In this document: piece by piece, positions 42,604 through 52,551 of the stretch
How positions within the stretch are numbered: the first letter of the stretch is position 1
Layout of the letters: every line of letters starts with the position of its first letter
DNA from: Apricaphanius iberus
Taxonomy: Eukaryota > Chordata > Actinopteri > Cyprinodontiformes > Aphaniidae
Assembly: GCA_028564705.1 (NCBI GenBank)
Contig: JAPXFQ010001958.1
Span: 744,001 to 808,000, forward strand
Reading direction: 5' to 3'
DNA length: 64,000 bases
The notes under the pieces: generated by a model
Databases searched by the model: none
What the model was told of the DNA's origin: nothing
Seen by the model: the letters and a program-made list of their open reading frames with translations, nothing else
Position numbers and translations under genes: made by a program

Positions 42604-43987
42604 TGAACAAGGTTGTTCTTTCTGGGCAAAAGTTGGACCAGAACAGTATCAAAACAAAGATGTTGACTTTTTTGTACCTGAGCGACAATAAACGGAGGTG
42701 ATGGTGGTATTCTCTACTTTATGTTTTATGGTGTTCAATAAAAAAATAAAAAAGATATGTTGGCTTTGATAATATATTTTCAATTTTAGGCATATTTTCT
42801 GTTTATCTATGATAGATAGATAGACTGACTATGTACTCTGTAACTAAATTTACAAAGTATTCAGCCCAACACTGCCAGTGACAAATCCGTGTCATCTCTC
42901 TCTGGGGTCATAAACTTCCATCTTTCCTTCTCTGCCCTCTGCTGCACTTAGTCTGAAGCAACATGAAAATATTACTGTTTATTTTACATACTTTACAAAT
43001 ATGTACATAGCTCAGAGTCTCCTATCTGCATTTTTTATTGTCCTCAGTTTTCACTTGCGATTATAAGAAAAGTGACAGCTGCTCCGTTTACAAAGTTATC
43101 CCACCCTTCCCTGCGACAAAAAAGTCACCTGACCAAAGGCATTCTGTAAGAAACTGACAGTTTTTTTTATTTTCAAAAGTGTTGTTTTTTTCCCCCTCAC
43201 TTTGTAGGTTTTGTATTTCTGCCAATGATATTCAAAATCAAATGACTCAGAGGAAAAATATATATATATTTTATGATTTGGACATCCTTCATCGATAGTC
43301 AGCTCACCTCTCTTCTTGCTCATCAACTTTCATCTCTTCCTCGCCTCTTCCAGCACTCTGTTGTTCCACTTTGTCTGGACAGACATGGGAATATATAGAA
43401 AAAAAATCTAATTGGGGCAACAAGACCTGATATTTTTAGCCATGTTTCTGGTGACAAATACAGAAATTTCACTATTTTTTTCTGGCTATAAAACCAGATG
43501 CTTTAGCTGTTGCCCTTTTTTTCTGTTGACAAAACAAGATTATTATAGCCAAAGTCAAACCGATTAACAAGACACACCTATTTTGCTATTTTTCTGTGAA
43601 ATGAACTTAAATGGTTTAAGAATTTGGGTCAGGACTTTATGATAGTGAAAAAATGTTTTTCTTCCTGAAGATCGACCATTTTGAACCACTGCATCATCCA
43701 TAGGCTATATCTGTCAACTATAACACAAGCTTACTCAAATTCATCATTGATGTAGAACCAGCAGAGTGTGACGACCACAAAACTGTTGTATTAAAAAAAA
43801 TAATAATATTCAGAACTATGGGTTTCTAGTTGGATGCAAATAACTGTATTTTATTTGGAAGAGTATTCCAAGGGTTTTCATTTTAATGTGATTTTCCTTT
43901 TTCAAAGCAAATCCTGTAATGCTTGCTTCGGGCCAGCAGAGGGCAGGGTCGAATAACAGGTTTAGCTGTGCGAGACGTGAGTTCCTC
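42604..43987. other. hAT-like element, 3' part, non-coding
   Basis: After the short transposase continuation there are AT-rich sequences, a GATAGATAGATAG run near 42810 and poly-T runs. No further transposase domain was recognised. Confidence 0.35.
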
Positions 43988-44047
43988 ATTACTGCAGAAA
44001 GCTCGAACCTGACACGCTGTCTCCTCGTTTCTCTCCTGTTTTACAGG
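43988..44047 (+). repeat. 60 bp direct repeat, copy 1
   Basis: Starts ATTACTGCAGAAAGCTCG and ends CTCCTGTTTTACAGG. It is followed by TGAGTAAATG, so that its end reads like a splice donor (CAG|GTGAGT). It is identical to copy 2. Confidence 0.95.
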
Positions 44048-44726
44048 TGAGTAAATGTACAAAACACATCAGAGCTGGAATTTAGCCATGCAGAAATGTT
44101 TTTCGGACATGAGTGGACCGCTTTAGTGAAGTTATTGTTGGAAGAGTTCATTTTGAAGCTGTTTGTACTGAATTTAAACTGTAGGGTAAAATCCGTCCGA
44201 GATGCTGTGTTCTGATGATGTACACGTTATGTTAGAGAGCAAGTCAGCTCAACATACACACCTTCTCATGCACACGTGGTCACAAAGATATTTTATAAGT
44301 ATAAAATGTTAATTTCCCACCATCGGCTAAAAATGTTTCTGCTCAATGGACTTAAATAAGAAGGATTACGGTTTAAAACGAGGTTTGGAGTATTTTACTA
44401 GTTTTGAGCATGATTTGCAGTACTGTATTAATGTGAAACAGATAAATACTGTGAATAGAAGGTTTCTAAGTATTGTAAAATTAGCTGGTGAATTTCACCT
44501 TTGTTTTATGTTGCTTTCTGATAGATTGTGTAACAAGACAAGCATGAAGAGTAAGTAGAATTACTGCTGGTGCTGAGGAATTTATGTTATGATGGATGCT
44601 GTATTGACATGGACATTGAAATTTATTGTAATGTAAAAAAACAAAAAACTTAATGTGTACTGTATGAAACACAAGATGACTCTTAACAACAGGGGTATAT
44701 TTGATGAAGGAAATTCTGAAATAAAG
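44048..44726. other. Segment enclosed by the 60 bp direct repeats
   Basis: 679 bp of AT-rich sequence, ending AATTCTGAAATAAAG. It has no recognised domain. It could be an insertion flanked by a long target duplication, or one arm of a tandem duplication that later diverged by deletion. Confidence 0.4.
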
Positions 44727-44786
44727 ATTACTGCAGAAAGCTCGAACCTGACACGCTGTCTCCTCGTTTCTCTCCTGTTTTACAGG
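44727..44786 (+). repeat. 60 bp direct repeat, copy 2
   Basis: Identical over 60 bases to 43988-44047, 739 bp further on. It is preceded by AAATAAAG and followed by AGTTAATCTG. Confidence 0.95.
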
Positions 44787-45473
44787 AGTTAATCTGTTCT
44801 TCACGGTACCGTTGCCACGGTACCCGTTACAAGAGCATAACCAATATTATGTTTATGCTGATGAAACTCAGGGGAAATTCCCCTCACACCTCGTATAGCA
44901 AATTAATAAGGTTGTCTTGATACAAGCAATGACGTTAGCTATTTAGTATTAACTTGGCACAGACTTATGTTTCCTAGCTAGCTAGGACAAAACTTACCTC
45001 TCTCATTCCTCACTGCTTTATTCCTGCTGTGGGCGAATAACTTTAGGATATCCATCTAGGATTTACAGTTTGAGTAAAATCAAAATAATATATTTTATAA
45101 GTAATTGTCGGCTAACATTACCTACCTCACGCAGTGATTATCTCTCTCTCCCTCCCTCTCTCTTTCTCTCTCTCTCCTGCACAATCTCTCCACTTGGAGT
45201 TGACACAGAGACATCGGAGTCTCCCATGAATCGGGAGAGTACACGTGAATAAATTACTGTATTAATTAGCCATGTGCGCATTGTTAATGTGGAATAAATA
45301 TAGTAGCAAGGATTTACCATACTATATGTGCGCTGCAGTCAATGCTATATAGGTTTAAAACTGAGTGATTTTCTTTAGATTTTTTTTTTAATTATTGGTG
45401 AAATTTTTACTGGGGCACTGCAGATCTATACTGGGGCATGTGCCCCCGTGAAATCTGTCTGGCGACGCGGCTG
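44787..45473. other. hAT-like element, right end region
   Basis: It contains a CT-rich run at 45138-45180 and the GGGGCA/TGCCCC-rich terminal part (45412-45473). No gene recognised. Confidence 0.4.
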
Positions 45474-46004
45474 CTGTGTCCACACTGAACGCGATAGAAG
45501 CGACTGTAGCTTCAGGTTTACATGTAAAGTCAATGGAGGAGCGCGATGAAGCGCGACTTGGGGTCCCGCGACACTTCAGAATTTGCGTCACGAAAAAGCT
45601 TTTCTGCCTGATTTGCGCGAACAATTCGCGCTACAGATGCGATGGAAAATTCGCGCTGCATTTTATGTGGTGCATTCGGGTTCATGGCATCTACTGCTCG
45701 AGTGGGAAAAATCTGAACTCCAGCGTCAAATCGCTCCGCGACAATACCATGCGTGAAAATACCATATTTGAAGCTCTGCTGAAGCCCGGGCCGAACACGC
45801 AGTCCTCCATCAGCTCGGTCCATAATCCACCGGCAGATGCACTCTAGCCCCAGCTCTGCTGAAGGCCAGTTCGTGCGTGAAAATACCATATTTGAAGCAC
45901 GTCCAGTTTGCTTTGTACATGCTTCAAGGTGCGAATGTGCACGCGAACAGCTGGGCGTGTGTCGCGCTTTTTTGTTGCTCCTATTGCGTTCAGTGTGGCC
46001 ACAG
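45474..46004. mobile_element. TIR element / MITE (531 bp), CG-richer
   Basis: The left end is CTGTGTCCACACTGAACGCG and the right end, inverted, is CTGTGGCCACACTGAACGCA, then ATAG.AGC in both. The terminal repeats are about 28 bp and well preserved. The interior is rich in GCGA/TCGC words. It directly abuts the hAT right end; right of it the gag text EQEKQLKR begins at once. The superfamily is unclear. Confidence 0.8.
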
Positions 46005-46947
46005 GAACAAGAAAAACAACTGAAGCGGATAAGGGAGCAGCTTGAACTGGATGCTTTCTGCCTCCACTGCTAAATTAGCGAGCCTCTATCATTCAAGGTG
46101 GCTCTAAAGTGTCCAATGCAACGAATTCCTATGTTAATAAGGAAATAAGAAAAACTGTAGCAATTTCAAGCCAGCTCAATGTTTCAGCCAAAGAATATAA
46201 TCCTGCAGTATGAGAAAGGCAAAAGGAGGATTTCTCATCACATACAAGCAAAGTTCATTCAAAGTTGACGCTTCCTCAGTTTCTTGCTGGAGTGAATGAG
46301 CAAAGTGAAAGAGCATTAGCAGCATTATGCAAAAGAAAAATGAAATAACAGCTGCTCTTGTTCAACAGCAACATTTATGGTCATTGCAAGCAAGAGAGAT
46401 CCTTCGTTTGATGGCGATCCTCTACAATAAATTTCCTTTATTAAAGCATTTAAGCAAGGAGTTGAGCAAAAGGCAAGCGTTAATGATTGTTTGTACTATC
46501 TAGAACAGTTTACCCGAGGACAACCAAGAGAGTTAGTGCATAGCTGTCAGCATATGGCAGCAAGTCATGGGTATCTGAATGCAAAACAATTACTTAAATA
46601 ACATTTCGGCAATTAATTTAAGGTTGTTTCAGCATACATGCAAAGAGCATTATCTTGTTCAACAATAAAGGCTGAAGATGTGAAAACATTACAGGCTTAT
46701 TCTCTATTTCTTCGTGGATGTTGCATTGTTATGGAGTAATTGCAATATATGAAAGAGCTGGATATGCCAAGTAACTTGAAAGTTGTCATGTGTAAGTTGC
46801 CATACAAGATGAGAGAGAAGTGGAGAAATACAGCACATGATATACATTTAAACATTTAAATGCAGAGCAAAGTTTAATGATTTGGATGCTTTCATTGAAA
46901 AACAAGTCAGAATCTTATCAGAATCTTTATTTGGTGATATTCAAGAT
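46005..46947 (+). pseudogene. Older BEL/Pao-like gag, middle piece
   Basis: EQEKQLKRIREQLELDA continues the gag coiled coil. Then, over many frame shifts, comes capsid-like text: FDGDPLQ near 46415, CLYYLEQFTRGQPRELV near 46490, AYSLFLRGC near 46700 and FIEKQVRILSESLFGDIQ up to 46947. It is badly decayed, much more than the other BEL at 24351-30511. Confidence 0.7.
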
Positions 46948-47240
46948 ATGTATATATATTGTCCAATGTAGTGAGGACTGTCCAGAACTTTACATTGGGA
47001 AAACAGAACAACAATTACACAAACGAATGGCACAACACAGGAGGGCCAACGATTCAGGCCAAGACTCTGCAGTCCACCTACACTGAAGGACAAGGGACAC
47101 ACTTTTGAAAATGAAAAAGTACACATTTTAGACAGGGAACATAGATGGTTTGAGAGAGGAGTGAAAGAAGCCATCTATGTTAAATGTAAAAAAACCCACT
47201 TCGAATAGGGGTGGGGGTCATAGGTTTCAATTGTGCAGCT
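46948..47240 (+). pseudogene. Penelope-like GIY-YIG endonuclease fragment
   Basis: VQCSEDCPELYIGKTEQQLH then KRMAQHRRAND and SAVHLH is the GIY-YIG type endonuclease of Penelope-like elements; the second motif appears as LYIG. Frame-shifted text (WFERGVKEAIYVK-like, then GGG.RF) follows up to the MITE at 47244. The reverse transcriptase is absent (5' truncated). Confidence 0.75.
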
Positions 47241-47243
47241 TTA

Positions 47244-48349
47244 GGCCACGTCCACACTAAGCCGGATAATGCCTTAAACATATAATTATTTAGTCTATAC
47301 ACCCCTATCGTCCACACTAACCCGGCGTCGTTTGGACAGCTTCCCCAGATAATGAAAGGAAGTGGCCTCAATGAATGCTGCATCAATAGCAATACGACAC
47401 TACAGACAAAGACAACAGCAAAGAGTAATAAATCGATTTCGTCCTCTGTCCACACCAAAAACTCTCTCTTCTTCTGAGCAGCTATTGTTGTCTTCGGTTA
47501 ACGGGACAAGCAGATATGTACTGTGCTGTAGAGCTTCTTATATATATTATGTAGGCGCTGGCGTCACGTAGATGATACGCGTCTTTTCGCGCATGCCCAC
47601 TATTTGCACAGGTCGGTATGGGATTGCGCAATCATGGGACCTTAAACTGACCTTAAACGGGGTGTAAATGCTCGTGTTGAGTGGATAACATTAGGCGTCT
47701 AAGGGCGCTTTCACATGGTACGGGAGTCCGTACTCGGGTACGGTATTTGGTCAAAATCCACTTATTTCGTACCATGTGAACACAGACTGTACCGTGCCAG
47801 AATACGGCCAGAGAGACCTGCCTTGGAGGTAGTATCCGAGTCCAGGTACGAGCGGCCACGGATCATGTGAACACAACCCGTACTCTGGCCGTACTCAAGA
47901 CAATAGACGCGCTCCATGCGGAAATGACGACATCGCCGGCCGAAATTACAGAATCACCTCGCGACCATACAAATACCAAAACAACGCGATTCAAGCATCC
48001 CACAGCAACACAGCAGGTTACAAAACGGCGGGTTTACTACAACACTCACCCTGTAGATGGCTTCAGGTAGCAGCTGACCAGTAGACCAGTTTGTTTACAT
48101 TCTAGGCTGTCGCTCGTTTTATGACGTCGGTACTTCTCACTCCCTTGTTTGTTGGAGAACTAAGACTTATTTGTATGCCGCCACCTGCTGTTTATTTGTA
48201 GTAAAAGACTGGATCGCAATACGGTCAGAGATCCGTGCCATGTGAACAGAAAAAATTTGCATTTTCTCTGGCCGTTTTCTGGTACGGCCACACATGTGAA
48301 AACGGCCTAACTCCCTGTATAACCTTATCGGCTTAGTGTGGACGTATCC
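47244..48349. mobile_element. MITE with ends GGCCACGTCCACACTAAGCC
   Basis: The left end is GGCCACGTCCACACTAAGCC and the right end, inverted, is GGATACGTCCACACTAAGCC. The flanks TTA (left) and TTT (right) hint at a 3 bp TTA-type duplication, as for PIF/Harbinger. It splits the Penelope fragment. Another MITE lies inside. Confidence 0.8.
47703..48307. mobile_element. Nested MITE with TAA target duplication
   Basis: The left end is GGGCGCTTTCACATGGTACG and the right end, inverted, is GGCCGTTTTCACATGTGTGG. TAA stands on both sides (47700-47702, 48308-48310). The interior is rich in TACGG/CCGTA palindromic words. The 3 bp TAA duplication fits PIF/Harbinger-type MITEs. Confidence 0.75.
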
Positions 48350-48640
48350 TTTGATCTCATACACAAACAGTTTTAGCTTAGGTTGCACAGGCCTGCATCT
48401 AATCAACACGACAACTCCCTCTCAATGGAGGCCAACGACCCACCAGGAGATGGGGAGGCGGGTGACCAAAAGTACCATCGGCTCATTTAAATAACAGGGA
48501 GCCACAGCTTAAAAGCTTGATTTCTCCCATAGCCCACTTAGAATTGAGAAAGCTCCTCAGACGAGAAGTGAAACGTCTTCAAGAGACCAAAAAAAGTCCA
48601 GTTGCCTGCACTCAAACCCTTTGGATGGCTGGTTTAACTT
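48350..48640 (+). mobile_element. Penelope-like 3' end, continuation after the MITE
   Basis: The text GAAAGCTCCTCAGACGAGAA then GTGAAACGTCTTCAAGAGAC and AGTCCAGTTGCCTGC is a common Penelope 3' region in fish. It lies in the same orientation as the GIY-YIG piece. Confidence 0.6.
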
Positions 48641-49187
48641 GTGTTGTGCACAAAATCATACACTGGAGGACTTTAAACATTTTAAAATAAAAGAGGCACA
48701 GAGAAAAAATGCAATTTCTCAGAATGAGTTTTGCTTTGGGTGCTTAGGGTGCTTTTGGGTGCTTAGGTTCCAGCCTGTGATAAGCAGCTGACCTGCATGA
48801 CTTGTGGTCAAAAGCATCCTAGTGTGTTCCATATTCACCAGAGGGAGAACAATTATAAGTTCTAACCAGATTGAGCATGTGACACTCAAAGCCTCACCAG
48901 CGTATAAGATCTGTGGTCATACAGGGGCTGGAGAGGATCAGTGCCTTCTCTCCATTTTATCAGTTCAAATTAAGTCTGTTAAAGGAGATTGGATCAGAGA
49001 GACATATGCCTTTTTGGAACCCAGCAGCTCAGCCAGAACATATCATGCCAAGGCTCAACATTACTGGAAGACAAAACCACTTTCTCTTGCAGACAATGGC
49101 ACAAAAAAGGTTGTACCAGCATTTGCATTGTCAGGCTTGAAAGTAGCAGGTTTGGGAGCCGCCTGTTTTTATGATCTTCCAGAAATA
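48641..49187 (+). pseudogene. Older BEL/Pao-like zinc and protease region
   Basis: An open frame at 48804-49328 includes CGHTGAGEDQCLLSILSVQI, then TYAFLEPSSSARTYHAKA (the protease active-site region, family form usually D-x-G, here E-P-S and so not functional), then KKVVPAFALSGLKVAGLG and FYDLPEI at the border. Upstream, in other frames, RMSFAFGCLG and MTCGQKHPS fit degenerate knuckles. The text resumes after the TA-flanked transposon at 52552. Confidence 0.7.
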
Positions 49188-49313
49188 GACTCTGTGCGTC
49201 TTAGCATATGCTACTTCCGGGGGGGCAACTCCTGTAGAGCGCTTTACTTCCGGTGCGAGCCGCTGCTTGTTTACGCTAGGGTTTACGATCGGGTTTTCCA
49301 TCAGAAGTCAGCC

Positions 49314-52200
49314 AAATGGCTGAGTTAAGCGTCGATTTAAACTTTTCAAGATGTCTCGGGCATTTACCGAATATATCTGTGAATGATGTTCATCGACTTG
49401 TCGATCTTTTTCCCCACGCTGCTCAGAGCAAAAAAGAAAGGATTCAAATTTTACATCTCTCAGTATTTGTATAACTTCGAAGGTAAGTCACAACATGTCC
49501 TTCATAAATTCTAATATATAGAGACCCTTACCAGCAAAAATATCATTTATTTTTTGTATCCTTTGTCTTTTTATCACGGTTTGGTGACATGCTGTGTCGG
49601 TGTGTATTTGACTGCGCTAGCTAATCTTAGTGTGCAGGGAAACATCTGGCTTTTGATTAACATTCCCCTGTAGTTTGAATGCCTGTTTAAGACATAATAA
49701 CAACTGTCATTATACAGAGATAGGCTCCTAAATGTAGACAATGTGTCTTCTCATTTTGTAATGCAGTTCTGCTGGTGTGTTGAGTGATGTAAACAACAAC
49801 AAATCGATCACTCTTCAAACGTCAATATTGATCATTTAATTTTTTTCATGAAAAAGTCGGCCTCAAGGGTCTATATATATTATGTTTGTATTACAGTTCC
49901 TGTGCCTATACTTACCAACTAACGTTATTCTATTACTAACTTTACTAAAATTGTTGATTTTCTGCACTGTCTGACAAAGATCAGGGCTCAGGAGAGGTGG
50001 TGGCCAGGGCAGAGTGCTTCAGGTCCATGAGGAAGACAGAGAAAGCTCACAAACTCAGCGGATGTTCTTAAAAAGAGGCAGTGTGAAATTGTTTTGTTCA
50101 GTGTATATAATGAATAATGTATAGGTTGGAGGCAAATTATAGGATGTTGCTAGGATCATGTTAGGCTGTCATATCAGCGAGGTGCTCAGAAATTAGTGCA
50201 TTTGACAAACATGCTATCTGTACAATTTGATAATATTTTCTAAGGATATTCAATAATTATATTAATTACATTGAAATATCTTACTTTGTAGGTGGTGCAA
50301 GGCTGGAAAAGCTTAATGCAACCACTGTGTTGCTCTTCTCTTTCAATCTGCACACTATTCGCAGTTGAACGTCCAAGTTGTTCCCCCAATGTTAAGCTGC
50401 ACTGAAGGTGAACAACAGTGACATAAACCCAGAGTTATGGTGAGTACAATCATCACAATATTTTTTATGTAACTTTATATATTGTATTTATTTTTACCAT
50501 GTGTTAATAGGAGATAAAGCCTGGTCCTGTGGAGAAGATGGCTGTGCTCTCAGCCAAACCCAAAACAAGAAAGGCAATAATATTTAATACAGAATAGGGG
50601 ATTTTTTTTTTCTTTTCAAACAGCATATTCTGGTGGTAATATAGTGATGGCCAAATGGAACTTTCTGAATTACATGAAGCTTGTATCAAAAAAGGTTCAC
50701 TACTCTGGGCTTTCTAACATAGTGCTCATGGATAGACATCCTTCAGCATGAACGCTAACTTGAATCTACCCGCCTGCGTTAATTGACTGTTTATCATAAA
50801 CTCTGTAAATATATATACAGACAAAAATGAAACGTATCAGTATTGTTTTTTATTCGAAAAAAATATTTTTTAAATTTTTTACATTTTTACTCAGTGCTAG
50901 AGGCGAGTCAGATTCTCTTCTTGGACACAAGTTCTCATGCCTGATAAAAAGAATCCTTTCTCATGGAATTATTGACTACTGTTTGGTCATTACCTCTAAA
51001 ACACACTACAGATCAGCCAGAGATTCAGGTCTTTAAACCTTTTAATCAAGTAGCAAAGCGGTGACGTACCAAACAGAGCTTTGGACGTCATTGATCATGT
51101 GACTCTGCTCAGACGAATCAAGCAGCATCAAAGTGCTTCTAAAGCACTGCTTTAGTTTTTTTTTACACATGCGCTGGTGCTTCAGATTCAAACAGGTCAT
51201 CAGTGGTACTATAGTGAGTTATACGTTCTACCAAGTAATAAAAATGTTCAGTCTTAACATTTATAAATTGATCATTTTGAAACTTAAAATGTGTGTGTGT
51301 GTTTTTTTTAACATTCAGGAACAAACCATACAAAGGCCTTCACGGGGAACTTCCTGACCTCTCGGTGCTGCGGGTTTCTGAAGTCTACCAACCTTTCACC
51401 AATGCAGACCGGCCTATGATCTGCAGCATGGGAATAGGTGAAGATATCCCACTGGTAGACTCACTGTTCAACAAGGTGCAACAAGGAAGTCCACTTTCTT
51501 ATCAGCAGCCACTAAAAGAGAAAATGCAGACCCTCCATAAAGCTCCACCTCCTCCACCATTGCAAGACTACAGACTGAAACCATCAGAGTGCATGTTTGT
51601 CTGTTCCAGGAAGCAGCAGCTGCACATGAAAAGTGTGGATGTAACCCTGGAAATGTCACGGAGCATAGAATGTGCTACGCAAGAGCAGAGTGTGTGTGCC
51701 GATTGGCATAATGTATGGAGACCACGAGTTACTGCATCTCGATTTAGAGAGATCTGTCATGTGGGTAAGGCCTCTGAAGAGCAGCTGGCTGAACACATCT
51801 TGAAAAGTAATCACCAGACAGGCCCTATGAAGAGGGGTTTAGAGTTAGACGCAGATGCGATCTTGGAATACTGCCAGATAAAACGGGTCAACCACTACAA
51901 ATGTGGATTTGTGGTGCACCCAGATGCACCATGGATTGGCGCATCACCAGATGGCATAATTTTTGACCCCTTGGAGCAACCTCAATTTGGCGTATTGGAA
52001 ATAAAATGTCCAAACATTAAATATTATGTAGACGCACCTTACCTCAAGGTCCTCAGTGGGACATTGCAGCTTAAAACATCACATGCCTATTAATGGCAAG
52101 TTCAGGGCCGGCTGCTAACTACAGGGATGAGTTGGGCGGATTTCGTAGTCTCTGCTCAAGAAGATGTGTTCATCCAAAGAATACAGAGGGATGAGACAAT
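49314..52200 (+). pseudogene. SWIM zinc finger / YqaJ exonuclease gene of the transposon (broken)
   Basis: Putative exons: 49314-49482 (MAELSVDLNFSRCLGHLPNI; one frame shift; GT donor at 49483), about 49986-50068 (VVARAECFRSMRKTEKAHKL), about 50286-50445 (WCKAGKA, CNHCVALLFQ, AHYSQLNVQVVPP; a C-x(n)-C-x-H SWIM-like pattern with two in-frame stops), about 50511-50575 (EIKPGPVEKMAVLSAK), and 51319-52200. The last holds the YqaJ-type nuclease with VTASRFREICHVG, GFVVHPDAPWIGASPDGI (catalytic Asp) and GVLEIKCPN (E-x-K). A TAA at 52091 splits it before WQVQGRLLTTGMSWADFVV. In such elements it is an accessory protein of unknown role. Exon borders are estimates. Confidence 0.7.
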
Positions 52201-52464
52201 CTCACCAGTCTCAAAATGCGGACTACACACTCTAGAGCTGGGTGTAACTCTGAAGCGGTCCCGTCTGATTTTTATCAGCCATTGTGCCCGCAGTTCAGGA
52301 TCCTTGGGAAAGGAGTGAAAACTTAAAGTTTTGTTAATTCTCCTCCCAGCAGTACACAGTTGGACACAGCAGTGATGAGTGTTCCCACCTTCTGCTCTTT
52401 GTAGTTTAACTTGATCTTTCCTTTTTTGTAATTTTGACATGACTTTGGAGTCGCGAATCACCAA
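52156..52464 (-). pseudogene. THAP domain, N-terminal part of the transposon's transposase
   Basis: The - strand frame starting at 52464 reads HHCCVQLCTAGRRINKTLSF, HSFPKDPELRAQWLIKIRRD and PSSRVCSPHFETGEI: the C2-CH zinc pattern of the THAP DNA-binding domain (Cys near residues 33 and 37, Cys and His near 80-83). It lies about 90 bp from the right end, pointing inward, as for a transposase gene. Directly after the domain the sequence runs into the antisense of the YqaJ gene end, so the catalytic part has been deleted. Confidence 0.75.
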
Positions 52465-52551
52465 AATAAAAGCACAGTAAAGCTAGCGGAAATAAACAAC
52501 TCTACATCCGGTCTCAAAACAGGAAGTTAGCTTTTTCTCGTGCACAGGGTC

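Larger units (their letters stand above)
36224..45473 (+). mobile_element. hAT-like element containing a Gypsy element
   Basis: The left end is CAGGGGCGTCACTAGAACTA and the right end, inverted, is CAGCCGCGTCGCCAGACAGA; both are followed inward by GGGGCA-rich text, as in a common fish hAT family with CAGGGGCGTC ends. Apart from the 4667 bp Gypsy it is about 4.6 kb long. The left flank is CTTTAGAG and the right flank starts another TIR element, so no TSD is left. Inside is a hAT-transposase-like start at 37625. Confidence 0.6.
49188..52551. mobile_element. ISL2EU-like DNA transposon with YqaJ and THAP domains
   Basis: 3364 bp. The left end is GACTCTGTGCGTC and the right end, inverted, is GACCCTGTGCACG; TA flanks both sides (49186-49187, 52552-52553). 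Within it, on the + strand, is a multi-exon gene for a SWIM/YqaJ protein, and on the - strand, starting close to the right end, a THAP domain. A YqaJ nuclease gene together with a THAP-containing transposase gene, 2 bp TA duplications and short TIRs fit the ISL2EU superfamily. The DDE domain is deleted. The element interrupts the older BEL coding text. Confidence 0.75.

Noticed and set aside
51293..52093. YqaJ frame as a captured phage or virus gene
   Set aside because: It lies in separate exons inside TA-flanked inverted ends together with a THAP domain, which is better explained by an ISL2EU-like transposon.
52156..52464. Host THAP-domain gene
   Set aside because: The domain stands 90 bp from a transposon end and points inward, and the sequence after it is antisense transposon text.
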